Source of the DNA: Rufibacter glacialis
GTDB lineage: Bacteria; Bacteroidota; Bacteroidia; Cytophagales; Hymenobacteraceae
Length of the DNA: 64,000 nt
Assembly (NCBI RefSeq): GCF_008271745.1
Contig: NZ_VKKZ01000020.1
Location: 248,001-312,000, forward strand
Direction of reading: 5' to 3'
A program made the translations under genes and the position numbers. The notes beneath the pieces are model-generated. The model was given only the letters and a program-made list of their open reading frames with translations. It did not search any database and was not told where the DNA came from. Positions 51,603 to 59,556 of the stretch are shown in pieces (position 1 is the stretch's first letter; each line of letters begins with the position of its first letter).

Positions 51603-52562
51603 ATGAAAAAAAGACTGCTTACCTGGGCGCTTTCCAGCCTGCTGCTAGGGCCCTTGGCCTCCGCCCAAACCATGGCCCCGGCCCCTGGTTCTCCCTTAGA
51701 GCTGATTTCTGAAAAGGCCCCCTTAAAAGGCACGCTGCTCCTGCCCGTCAGTCAAAAACCGGTGCCGGTGGTGTTGCTGATTTCCGGTTCTGGCCCCACA
51801 GACCGGGATGGCAACAACCCGGCCATGAAAAACAACAGCCTGAAAATGGTGGCCGAGGCCCTGCAAGCCCAGGGAATCGCTTCCGTCAGGTATGACAAGC
51901 GCGGCATTGCCGAAAGCACGGCCGCGGCCGTCTCTGAGTTTGACCTTCGGTTTGACCACTACGTGCAGGATGCCGCTGCATGGGTGCAGAAACTAAAAGA
52001 GGACAAACGATTCAGCAAGGTGGTGGTTTTGGGCCACAGCGAAGGTTCCCTCATTGGGATGATGGCTGCCCGCCAGGCCAAGGCTGATGGCTTCATTTCA
52101 GTGGCCGGTGTTGGCCAAACGGCCGACCAAGTCATCCGGGAACAACTGCAGGCGCAGCCCCAGCAGGTAAAAGACGCGGCCTTCCCTATCCTGGACCAAC
52201 TGGCCCAAGGCAAGGCGGTGACCGAGGTGAATCCCATGTTGGCCGCCTTGTTCAGACCCAGTGTGCAGCCCTACCTCATCTCCTGGTTTAAACAAGACCC
52301 TCAAGCCGAGCTTCGGAAACTCACTGTTCCAGTTCTGCTGGTGCAAGGCACCCAGGATCTACAGGTAAGTCGGCAGGAAGTCCAGTTACTAGCCGCTGCC
52401 TCGCCCAAGAGCAAACTGGTGGAGATAGAGAACATGAACCACGTGCTCAAAGAAACCACCCCTGACCGTACCGCAAACTTCAGTACCTATGCCAACCCCA
52501 CGCTTCCCTTGGCACCCCCATTAATGCCGGCAGTAGTGGCCTTCGTGAAGTCAATAAAGTAG
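51603..52562 (+). CDS. Secreted alpha/beta hydrolase
   Basis: A 319-residue exported esterase-like protein. I start it at 51603, where a clean signal peptide begins (KKRLLTWALSSLLLGPLASA). An LISGSGPTDRDGNNP motif supplies the oxyanion-hole region near residue 60. The nucleophile elbow is VLGHSEGSLIG near 145, and the acid and His lie in VLLVQGTQDLQV and MNHVLKE. This is the Bacteroidota lysophospholipase/YqiA-like class with unknown substrate. The codons from 51483 overlap dapA in another frame and are not used. A strong hairpin follows the stop. Confidence 0.9.
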   Translation: MKKRLLTWALSSLLLGPLASAQTMAPAPGSPLELISEKAPLKGTLLLPVSQKPVPVVLLISGSGPTDRDGNNPAMKNNSLKMVAEALQAQGIASVRYDKRGIAESTAAAVSEFDLRFDHYVQDAAAWVQKLKEDKRFSKVVVLGHSEGSLIGMMAARQAKADGFISVAGVGQTADQVIREQLQAQPQQVKDAAFPILDQLAQGKAVTEVNPMLAALFRPSVQPYLISWFKQDPQAELRKLTVPVLLVQGTQDLQVSRQEVQLLAAASPKSKLVEIENMNHVLKETTPDRTANFSTYANPTLPLAPPLMPAVVAFVKSIK

Positions 52563-52571
52563 ATTATTTAA

Positions 52572-52630
52572 TAGCAGAATCCTGTTTTGGGGCCATTACA
52601 TCAAATTGGGCCCAAAACAGGATTCTGCTA
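52572..52630. terminator. 20-bp-arm hairpin after the hydrolase gene
   Basis: TAGCAGAATCCTGTTTTGGG and its exact complement at 52611-52630, with an additional GGCC/GGGCC pairing inside. It has weak T-tracts. Confidence 0.7.
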
Positions 52631-52768
52631 TCATAGGAATCGCCATAGCCTACTCCAATGGTTCTAAAGGTACCTCCATGCCTTTTTGTTTCCGTAGCTT
52701 TTTGTAGGAACGAAATTAACTTCTGCCCATTAAAAATATAGAAAGATGAGAAGGGGTGGCTGAGAAAA

Positions 52769-52845
52769 GACAATGGGTAAGAGACAAGGCAATGGGTAAG
52801 AGACAAAGAAATGCGAAAGAGACAAGGCGGTGCCGTTGTCTCTAC
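52769..52845 (+). repeat. Direct repeats of a ~19-bp unit merging into a GTAGAGAC-type palindrome
   Basis: Units GACAATGGGTAAGA, GACAAGGCAATGGGTAAGA and GACAAAGAAATGCGAAAGA follow each other. The last runs into AGAGACAAGGCGGTGCCGTT, whose ends pair as AGAGACAA/TTGTCTCT (52818-52843). Confidence 0.6.
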
Positions 52846-53237
52846 AGGGGGCATCATTACCGTTTCCGCTACTTTTTCCTGTTCCAGTCTTTCCCGAGCG
52901 CGCCTCGCTTTTGGCCCTAGATAGGCGGTTCCTAAGAGAAATAGACAGGTCAGGCCGAAAGGGCAGTGCGAGAGGGGAAGACGGGGCCTCGCGGCCGTGA
53001 GCGCTCGGAGAGTAGCTATGGAAAGGCCAAGCATAAGGGCCTCGCAGACAGCGCCCGCCACGCCAGCCATGGCAAAAGGCATGCACTTAGCAGCCATAGG
53101 TGAAACAAGTAGTAGGGAGCCGCAGTTTTGGTTGTTGGTGAGAACACCAACAACGGCGAGTCTATTTTGAAGCTCTTTCTCAAAAAGAAGACTCTAAACA
53201 GGCAGTAGTTGGGAAAATACTGGTGAACCTGCCAAAA

Positions 53238-53975
53238 TTACCACCCACTCGTCAAAACATCAGCAATGTGCAAGACTTTGATAGGTTTGCCTTGCTTCTT
53301 GCTATAGGCCTCCAGGTGCATGAGGCAACTGGTGTCAGTGGACACGATGTATTCGGCACCGGTGCTGAGGGCGTTTTCTACTTTCTGTTCGGCCATGGCC
53401 ACTGAGATGGATTCAAATTTAGCCGCAAAGGTACCGCCGAACCCGCAGCAGGTTTCGGTTTCCTGCATTTCAGCCAGCTGAAGGCCTTCCACCATGTCTA
53501 GTAAGCGGCGGGGGCCTTCTTTGATACCGCATTCGCGCAGGGCGCTGCAGGAATCATGGTAGGTTACTTTGGCATCCAGGCGGGCGCCGGGAATCTCCTT
53601 TACCTGCAGCACATCCGTCAGGAATTCAGTCAGTTCCAGCACCTTGCGCTCCATGGTGCGGTACCGGGTGAAGTTAGAGGAAGTCACAAAGATGTTGGAG
53701 TAGGCATTTCTGATCATACCCACGCAGGAGGCCGAAGGCGCCACGATATAGTCACTGTCTTCTGAGGAGAAGTCTTCCAGGAATTTATCTGCCACCTGGC
53801 GGCATTCATTCTGGAAGCCTGCATTATAAGCCGGCTGTCCGCAGCAGGTTTGGTTTGTGTTGTAGCGCACCGTGCAGCCCAGGGCCTCTAAAAGCTTTAC
53901 CATGTTCCAGGCGGTCTGCGGAAACAACTGGTCAATGAAACAGGGGATAAAAATATCTACTACCGGCTGTGGCAT
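53238..53975 (-). CDS. (Fe-S)-binding oxidoreductase subunit, LutA/YkgE-like
   Basis: A 245-residue cytoplasmic protein with two CCG-type cysteine-rich domains: QTCCGQPAYNAGF near residue 45 and ETCCGFGGTFAAKF near 180. Other Cys-containing motifs are FIPCFIDQLFP near residue 10 and YHDSCSALRECGI near 138. This is the heterodisulfide-reductase-like LutA/GlpC-C class used in lactate or glycolate oxidation. LutB and LutC partners are not next to it here. It lies 11 bases downstream of the HMG-CoA lyase gene. The start is set at 53975 (MPQPVVDIF); the longer frame would overlap that gene. Confidence 0.9.
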   Translation of the reverse strand: MPQPVVDIFIPCFIDQLFPQTAWNMVKLLEALGCTVRYNTNQTCCGQPAYNAGFQNECRQVADKFLEDFSSEDSDYIVAPSASCVGMIRNAYSNIFVTSSNFTRYRTMERKVLELTEFLTDVLQVKEIPGARLDAKVTYHDSCSALRECGIKEGPRRLLDMVEGLQLAEMQETETCCGFGGTFAAKFESISVAMAEQKVENALSTGAEYIVSTDTSCLMHLEAYSKKQGKPIKVLHIADVLTSGW

Positions 53976-53986
53976 CTGGTTTAATA

Positions 53987-54835
53987 CTACGAATGGAAAA
54001 CGTGGGTTGCCTGGGTCAAGGACCGCGAAAGCGCCTCTTGGTTCAGGTTCAAAGGTACGCCTTTCTCCTGTAAATAGGAGAGCATTTTCTCGGTTGGCAT
54101 GTTGCCCACCAAGTCGTCTTTGGCCATGGGGCAACCGCCATAGCCCAGCAGGGCCCCGTCCATGCGGCGGCAACCGCTCTCGTAGGCGGCTTCCACCTTC
54201 TCGCGCCAGGTAGCGGGACTGGTATGCAAATGCGCCCCAAACTCTATCTGCGGAAAGGCCGGGATTAGGGTAGAGAAAAGGGCTTTGATGGTCTCAGGGG
54301 TAGAAACCCCGATGGTATCTGACAAAGAGATGGTCTTGATGGCCAGATTGTCTAACTTGTAGGTCATCTCCCCTGCCAGAGCGGGCTCCCAGGGCTCACC
54401 GTAGGGGTTCCCGAACCCCATGGAAAGGTACAGCACCAACTCTTTGTGGTGTTGCTGGCACAGGTCCTGCATCTGGGCCACCTCATCCAGCGCCTCGGCA
54501 ATGCTTTTGTTTGTGTTGCGCCGCTGAAACTCTTCAGACAGCGACAAAGGGAACCCGATGTACCGGATGGCTTCCTGCCCGGCGGCCTGCTGGGCGCCCC
54601 GCACATTGGCCACAATAGCCAGTAATTTAGTCTGGGTGCGTGAGGTATCCAGTTGCGCCAGCACCTCAGCGGTGTCCTGCATCTGCGGAATGGCTTTGGG
54701 GGAAACGTAAGAGCCAAAATCCAGGGAATCAAATCCCACTTCCAGCAAAGTTTGCAGGTACTGCACTTTGGTTGGGGTGGGTACAAACGCCGACAAACCC
54801 TGCATGGCATCACGGGGGCACTCTATTATTTTCAT
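53987..54835 (-). CDS. Hydroxymethylglutaryl-CoA lyase
   Basis: A 282-residue TIM-barrel enzyme of the DRE-TIM family that splits HMG-CoA into acetyl-CoA and acetoacetate at the end of leucine breakdown. The N-terminal IIECPRDAMQG holds the family Arg-Asp pair. HLHTSPATW near residue 200 gives the metal-binding histidines. The C-terminal active-site motif is LLGYGGCPMAKDDLVGN near 233, with the catalytic Cys in GGCP. Its length is right for the bacterial enzyme. It is the first gene of a probable two-gene operon with the LutA-like gene. No other leucine-breakdown gene is nearby. Confidence 0.92.
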   Translation of the reverse strand: MKIIECPRDAMQGLSAFVPTPTKVQYLQTLLEVGFDSLDFGSYVSPKAIPQMQDTAEVLAQLDTSRTQTKLLAIVANVRGAQQAAGQEAIRYIGFPLSLSEEFQRRNTNKSIAEALDEVAQMQDLCQQHHKELVLYLSMGFGNPYGEPWEPALAGEMTYKLDNLAIKTISLSDTIGVSTPETIKALFSTLIPAFPQIEFGAHLHTSPATWREKVEAAYESGCRRMDGALLGYGGCPMAKDDLVGNMPTEKMLSYLQEKGVPLNLNQEALSRSLTQATHVFHS

Positions 54836-55253
54836 AGGTTCAAGGTTTAGTTTAGGAACGCTGCATTTTACCGCAGCCGCAAGCTTCTTCCAGCAGTACG
54901 AAAACGCTCAATGTAATGCCTCCGTTATGTCAGAAAATTAGGACAGATCACCCACTCCTACACAACTAAAGGAATCCAGATGACTCACTAAGTACTTTTA
55001 AAAATAGCTCAGTAATATTCTTACACCCTTGTCTTTTTGGTTTTTACGACAACTCATCGACATTTACACTTAATTACTAAGTCAATTCAGGCGAATAAAA
55101 ACACCTAGCTCTCAGGGCTAAGCCTTTTTGGCTGGTTTTTCTTAAACTAGATCATACCTCTATCTTTGGAAGGTAATTTTTAGAAGAACCTGCCAGACAT
55201 AAAAAGCATGGCAGGCCTTTTGAACAGTTCAGCCACTCTCACAATATTACTAA
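54836..55253. other. Gene-free divergent interval
   Basis: AT-rich. A degenerate hairpin-family sequence (TTTTTGGCTGGTTTTTCTTA, 55127-55146) and the TATCTTTG box for the glycosylase gene (55161-55168) are the only features seen. Confidence 0.5.
55161..55168 (+). promoter_or_regulatory. TATCTTTG -7 promoter box for the DNA glycosylase gene
   Basis: An exact TAnnTTTG match, with an 85-base leader before the ATG at 55254. Confidence 0.55.
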
Positions 55254-55880
55254 ATGGGAAATTCACATGCCGCTTTATTTACCCGGGACCCGAAGTTGCA
55301 CCTCCTGGTACAGCAAGCTGATTCTCTTACTGAAAATGGAGCGCCTAAACCCATTTATGAGGCCTTATTGAGTTCGGTGATTTCCCAGCAATTGTCGGTG
55401 AAGGCGGCGGCTACCATCAAAGCCCGGTTTATGCCCCTTTTTCCGGAAAACTACCCAGATCCAGCCTTGGTGCTGGCTACTCCTCAGGAGCAATTGCGTG
55501 CGGTGGGGCTATCCTGGCAGAAAATAGGCTACCTCCAGAACCTAGCCCAGCACAAGGCCTCGGGCCATTTGGAAGACACAGAATTGGCCCATTTACCAGA
55601 TGAGGAACTGATTTCCCGCCTCACCCTAATCAAAGGAATTGGCCGCTGGACCGCGGAGATGATCCTGATGTTCGCCCTGGACCGGCCAGATGTGATGCCC
55701 GTAGATGACCTGGGGATCTACAATGCCATGAAACGTCTCCATGGATTCTCAGAAACCGGCAAGGCCGCTAAATCCAGGATGCTAGAACTTTCTCAGGCTT
55801 GGCGGCCCCACCGCACCCTCGCCTGCCGGTACCTGTGGCAATCGCTCAACAATGCACCTTTAAAGAGTGCTGAGGGTTAA
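55254..55880 (+). CDS. DNA-3-methyladenine glycosylase (HhH-GPD, AlkA-like)
   Basis: A 208-residue repair enzyme that removes alkylated purines. The HhH-GPD core is complete: SSVISQQLSVKAAATIKARF near residue 45, the helix-hairpin-helix LIKGIGRWTAEMIL near 125, and the catalytic Asp in MPVDDLGIYNAMKRL near 148. The protein lacks the N-terminal TATA-box-like domain of E. coli AlkA and matches the short class found in many bacteria. No iron-sulfur Cys cluster is present, so it is not Nth or MutY. A 14-unit heptamer repeat starts immediately after the stop codon. Confidence 0.93.
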   Translation: MGNSHAALFTRDPKLHLLVQQADSLTENGAPKPIYEALLSSVISQQLSVKAAATIKARFMPLFPENYPDPALVLATPQEQLRAVGLSWQKIGYLQNLAQHKASGHLEDTELAHLPDEELISRLTLIKGIGRWTAEMILMFALDRPDVMPVDDLGIYNAMKRLHGFSETGKAAKSRMLELSQAWRPHRTLACRYLWQSLNNAPLKSAEG

Positions 55881-55978
55881 GTCCTGGGTCATGAGTCCTG
55901 AGTCCTGAGTCCTGAGTCCTGAGTCCTGAGTTCTGAGTCCTGAGTTCTGAGTCCTGAGTCTTGAGTCTTGAGTCTTGG
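55881..55978 (+). repeat. Tandem heptamer array (GTCCTGA), 14 units
   Basis: Fourteen consecutive 7-base units, the core five being exact GTCCTGA and the rest one or two changes away (GTTCTGA, GTCTTGA). It begins on the base after TAA of the glycosylase gene. Confidence 0.95.
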
Positions 55979-56035
55979 GACCCAGTTGTTGATTAAGCGT
56001 TTATGGGCTGAAAATCCAGAAATAGCCCAAAAATG

Positions 56036-56953
56036 TTACCGCACTTTCTGCCGCTTGATTAGATAGGCTTGTAATACTTTATCAATGGGTTCGCGCAGGT
56101 CCACGGAAACCAAGTCAATGCGGTATTGGCCGCAGCGCAACTTTAGCTCTTCTTTGAACTGGCGCATGGCCTTGACATATTCTTCCCTGATCTCTGCGGG
56201 CTGCACCTTTATTTTCTCGCCGTTCTCCAGCCCATGGAACATGAAGGGCTTGTCTGGGAAATGGAATTCCTCTTCTGTTTCAGCATGCGTGAAATGGAAC
56301 AGCAACACTTCATGCTGCTGGTGGCGCAGGTGTTGCAGGGCGAGGAAAATTTCATCCAACTGCTCGTATTGGCTCAGTAAATCACTGAAAAGAATGACCA
56401 ATGACCGCTTGGGTAACTGCTGGGCAATGTGGTGCAGCATGGCGGCGACCCGGGTCTCTTTCTGCGGCGGCGCCGGTTTCTGCAGTTGCTGTTGCAAGGC
56501 CAGCAGCAGGGTATGCAGGTGCGCCCCGGTGGATTTAATGGGCGTCTGCATCTCAATCTGGTCGGAGAAGGTGGTCAGTCCCACCGCATCCCGTTGTTTC
56601 TGCAGAAGGGTGGCAATGGCGGCGGCACTCAAGACGGCGTACGCCAGCTTGCCGTAATTGTGGGTGGGGTAATACATAGAGCCAGACACGTCCAGGATCA
56701 GCTGGCAGCGCAGGTTCGTCTCTTCTTCATACCGCTTCACAAAAAGCTTCTCCGTGCGGGCAAAAACTTTCCAGTCCATATGGCGGGTGCTTTCTCCGGT
56801 GTTGTAGAGCCGGTGCTCAGAGAATTCCACTGAGAAGCCGTGGTACGGCGACTTGTGCAAACCCGTGATAAACCCTTCCACCAGGCGCTTGGCCAGAAAC
56901 TCCAGGTTCTGGATGTTGCGCACACTGTCTAAATCAACGGTTATTCTGCTCAT
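56036..56953 (-). CDS. DUF58 domain protein (von Willebrand A-like)
   Basis: A 305-residue protein. The DUF58 core (HRLYNTGESTRHMDWKVFAR near residue 55) is followed by a vWA-like fold with the MIDAS-like LILDVSGSMYYPTHN near 90 and LVILFSDLLSQYEQL near 185. Such proteins usually accompany MoxR ATPases in envelope or metalloenzyme assembly, but no MoxR gene is next to it here. No signal peptide or membrane segment is seen in this copy. Function is unknown beyond this. Confidence 0.9.
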   Translation of the reverse strand: MSRITVDLDSVRNIQNLEFLAKRLVEGFITGLHKSPYHGFSVEFSEHRLYNTGESTRHMDWKVFARTEKLFVKRYEEETNLRCQLILDVSGSMYYPTHNYGKLAYAVLSAAAIATLLQKQRDAVGLTTFSDQIEMQTPIKSTGAHLHTLLLALQQQLQKPAPPQKETRVAAMLHHIAQQLPKRSLVILFSDLLSQYEQLDEIFLALQHLRHQQHEVLLFHFTHAETEEEFHFPDKPFMFHGLENGEKIKVQPAEIREEYVKAMRQFKEELKLRCGQYRIDLVSVDLREPIDKVLQAYLIKRQKVR

Positions 56954-57408
56954 GCGGTACTAGGTACGTGGTGAATTCGAAAGGTCTTGAATATTCTACT
57001 ATGGCACGCTTTTTTACTCCTGCTTTTACCAAAACGCAAGATAAACAGCAACAGATCAAAGGCCCCTCTTTTTATTTGCTTTTCCTATTAATGGGTTCCA
57101 GAATGCCTAATGAGTTCCGCTTGAACTAGATGATTAGTTTTGAAAAACATACCAAGAAAGGACTAACCACCAACGGCCTTGGTTTTTAGTGTATAATTAA
57201 AAAAAAAGGCGCTAAATGAAGTTTCTGTTCTGGTGATCACCGGCAAAAGACAGAGGCTAAGGAAGAATTGATTTATTCCATTGTCCATTTGGTCATTACA
57301 AACATTAGTACATTCTAATTTACCTATTAAAATTAACAGTAAAAATTTTTAGATCTGGATCACTTGCTTTAAATTGGCTACTTCAAATAAATAAGTAACC
57401 TTCAAGTT
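56954..57408. other. Gene-free divergent interval
   Basis: 455 bases, strongly AT-rich towards the right. I see no terminator, RNA gene or repeat in it, and no exact TAnnTTTG box. Confidence 0.5.
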
Positions 57409-57744
57409 ATGGTGGAAGAGAACAACGACAAAGCAGAAATCTACTCGCAGAGAGTAAGGGCAGGAAAGCGCACCTATTTCTTTGATGTAAAATCTACTCG
57501 CTCCAATGATTATTACCTGACCATCACGGAGAGCAAGAGAAAATTCAAAGATGACAACTACTCTTACGAGAAGCACAAGATTTTCTTGTACAAAGAAGAC
57601 TTTGCCAAGTTCCTGGAAGCGTTGCAGGATACCGTCAACCATGTGAAAGGTGAGTTATTGTCTGAAGAAGCATTAGCAGAACTGGAGCGCCTGGAGCACG
57701 CTGAATCTGAAGCGGCCGTGGATGAAGAACTCAAGTGGGAATAA
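57409..57744 (+). CDS. DUF3276 / PUR-domain nucleic-acid-binding protein
   Basis: A 111-residue member of the Bacteroidota DUF3276 family, whose fold is related to eukaryotic Pur-alpha. The domain runs from about residue 10 to 80: IYSQRVRAGKRTYFFDVKST, then DYYLTITESKRKF and HKIFLYKEDFAKFLEALQD. The C-terminus is a short acidic helix (LSEEALAELERLEHAE). A single-stranded nucleic-acid-binding role follows from the family (borrelial relatives bind DNA and RNA). It has its own terminator. Confidence 0.92.
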   Translation: MVEENNDKAEIYSQRVRAGKRTYFFDVKSTRSNDYYLTITESKRKFKDDNYSYEKHKIFLYKEDFAKFLEALQDTVNHVKGELLSEEALAELERLEHAESEAAVDEELKWE

Positions 57745-57765
57745 CCCCTGCTCCTATTTCTCCTC

Positions 57766-57793
57766 AAGCTCATGCCTCGCGTGAGCTTTTTTT
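57766..57793 (+). terminator. Intrinsic terminator of the DUF3276 gene
   Basis: AAGCTCA and TGAGCTT arms, followed by seven Ts. Confidence 0.85.
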
Positions 57794-58078
57794 ATGCCTG
57801 CAAGGCCCCGTTTTCATTCCTTTTCCAGGAAAGGAGGACAAAAACTGCCTGGGTTCCTTTTCTATCATAAGGCCGTTTTTCCATAACCTCTCCTCTTCGC
57901 CTGATATCTCCCACCACAGATGTAGGGTAATAAAAAAAAGGGAAGACACTGCTGCGAAGGTGCCCTGTTGTTACAGAGTTACCACGCTACGGGGGCTGCT
58001 GTTTTAGGGCTTGTTTTTAGGAACAGACCTTAAATCGGCCTCCCCTTTCCTCTCCTTCAAGAATACCGGCAGAATTTG

Positions 58079-58086
58079 TATCTTTG
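58079..58086 (+). promoter_or_regulatory. TATCTTTG -7 promoter box for ychF
   Basis: An exact TAnnTTTG match with a 92-base leader to the ATG at 58179. Confidence 0.6.
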
Positions 58087-58178
58087 CGGCCGTTTACCAG
58101 GTTCGTTCCCTCCTTTTACTGGAGAGTGGCAGCCTGAACGCATCTTCATTCATCTGACTTTAGACCAACCTTATATTT

Positions 58179-59276
58179 ATGGGACTTCGTTGTGGAATAG
58201 TGGGATTGCCAAACGTAGGTAAATCTACGCTGTTCAATGCCTTGTCAAATGCCAAAGCCGAATCGGCTAACTACCCTTTCTGTACTATTGAACCCAACGT
58301 GGGCGTGATCACAGTGCCAGATGAGCGGCTGCAGATCCTGGAGGAGCTGGTGCACCCAGAGCGGGTATTGCCAACCGTTATGGAATTCGTGGACATTGCC
58401 GGCCTGGTGAAGGGCGCCAGCAAAGGCGAAGGTCTGGGCAATAAGTTCCTGGCCAATATCCGGGAGGTAGATGCCATCATCCATGTGGTGCGCTGCTTTG
58501 ACGATCCCAACATTGTGCACGTGGCGGGTGGCGTAGACCCTGTTTTTGACAAAGACGTGATAGACACCGAGCTTCAGCTGAAAGACCTGGAGTCTATTGA
58601 TAAGAAAATTGCCAAGGTAGAGCGCACTGCCAAATCAGGAGACGCCAAGGCCAAGAAAGAATTCGCGAGCCTGCAGCGCTTCAAGCAGCACCTGGAGAGC
58701 GGCAAGAATGCCCGTTCCCTGGAGGTCACCGAGGAAGACCTGGAATCAGTGGAAGACCTGCAACTGCTTACCATTAAGCCGGTGATCTACGTGGCCAACG
58801 TAGACGAGGAATCCATCCTGACCGGGAACAAGTTCCTGGAAGCCCTCAAAGAGCACGTGAAAGAAGAGAACGCCCAGGTGGTGGTTATCTCCGCGGCCAT
58901 TGAAGAGCAGATCGCCGATTTCACTGAGCCGGAAGAGAAAGAAATGTTCCTGGCAGAATACGGCCTCAAGGAATCCGGCCTGAACCAGCTTATCAAAGCC
59001 TCTTACTACCTGCTGGACCTGGTCACCTATTTCACCGCCGGGGTAAAAGAAGTGCGGGCCTGGACCATCCGGAAAGGCTGGAAAGCGCCTCAGGCCGCCG
59101 GTGTCATCCACACCGACTTTGAGAAGGGTTTCATCAGAGCGGAGGTGATCAAGCTCAAAGACTACATGGAGTATAAAACCGAGGCTAAAATCAAAGAAGC
59201 CGGTAAAATGGCCCTGGAAGGAAAAGACTACGTGGTGCAGGATGGAGACATCATGCACTTCCGGTTCAATGTGTAA
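58179..59276 (+). CDS. ychF: Ribosome-associated ATPase YchF (OLA1 family)
   Basis: A 365-residue P-loop protein of the Obg family that prefers ATP over GTP and associates with ribosomes. Walker A is [20 protein letters not shown] near residue 8. The switch/G3 motif [17 protein letters not shown] lies near 70, and the G4 position NVDEES replaces NKxD, the basis of ATP preference. A coiled-coil insert (about 125-170) and a C-terminal TGS domain (about 280-363) complete the usual architecture. It is monocistronic with its own promoter and terminator. Confidence 0.97.
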   Translation: MGLRCGIVGLPNVGKSTLFNALSNAKAESANYPFCTIEPNVGVITVPDERLQILEELVHPERVLPTVMEFVDIAGLVKGASKGEGLGNKFLANIREVDAIIHVVRCFDDPNIVHVAGGVDPVFDKDVIDTELQLKDLESIDKKIAKVERTAKSGDAKAKKEFASLQRFKQHLESGKNARSLEVTEEDLESVEDLQLLTIKPVIYVANVDEESILTGNKFLEALKEHVKEENAQVVVISAAIEEQIADFTEPEEKEMFLAEYGLKESGLNQLIKASYYLLDLVTYFTAGVKEVRAWTIRKGWKAPQAAGVIHTDFEKGFIRAEVIKLKDYMEYKTEAKIKEAGKMALEGKDYVVQDGDIMHFRFNV

Positions 59277-59300
59277 TTTGAACCTTTATCCAATACTGAG

Positions 59301-59331
59301 AAAGGAGGGCTGTAAGGCTCTCCTTTTTTTT
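59301..59331 (+). terminator. Intrinsic terminator of ychF
   Basis: AAGGAG and CTCCTT arms around a GGCTGTAAGGCT centre, with a run of eight Ts. Confidence 0.75.
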
Positions 59332-59556
59332 GGCCCCCACCTTATTTCATTTCAGGCCAAAATATCTCTTTTTTCTTGAGGAGAAAGGAAGCTTTACCTG
59401 GCCAACAACGTAAAAAGATTAAAATTTATTATACCTATTTTACTCATTTTGTGGTAGTTACACAATCTACCGGCTACTTTTTGATCATGAAAGGCAACAT
59501 TTTATCGAAAAACCTGTAAATATGTGCAGATTACTATATTTCAACTCTCAAAAACT

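Larger units (their letters stand above)
52563..53237. other. Gene-free interval with hairpin, small tandem repeat and GC-rich block
   Basis: It contains the hydrolase terminator (52572-52630), direct GACAAGGCAATGGGTAAGA-type repeats (about 52769-52825), a degenerate copy of the GTAGAGAC palindrome (52818-52845) and a GC-rich block (52880-53090). The 177-codon minus-strand frame at 52564 runs across all of these and has low coding character, so I do not call it. Confidence 0.65.
57745..58178. other. Gene-free interval between the DUF3276 gene and ychF
   Basis: It contains the terminator at 57766-57793, a hairpin-family copy at 58003-58036, and the TATCTTTG box of ychF at 58079-58086. The 90-codon frame at 57735 is not supported. 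Confidence 0.6.

Noticed and set aside
52564-53097. 177-codon minus-strand ORF after the secreted hydrolase
   Set aside because: It spans a terminator hairpin, direct repeats and a palindrome, and its amino-acid composition is not that of a normal protein.
55881-55978. CRISPR array
   Set aside because: The 7-bp units are contiguous with no spacers, and no cas genes are in the window.
57735-58007. 90-codon ORF after the DUF3276 gene
   Set aside because: It overlaps the end of the DUF3276 gene, crosses its terminator and shows no recognisable domain.
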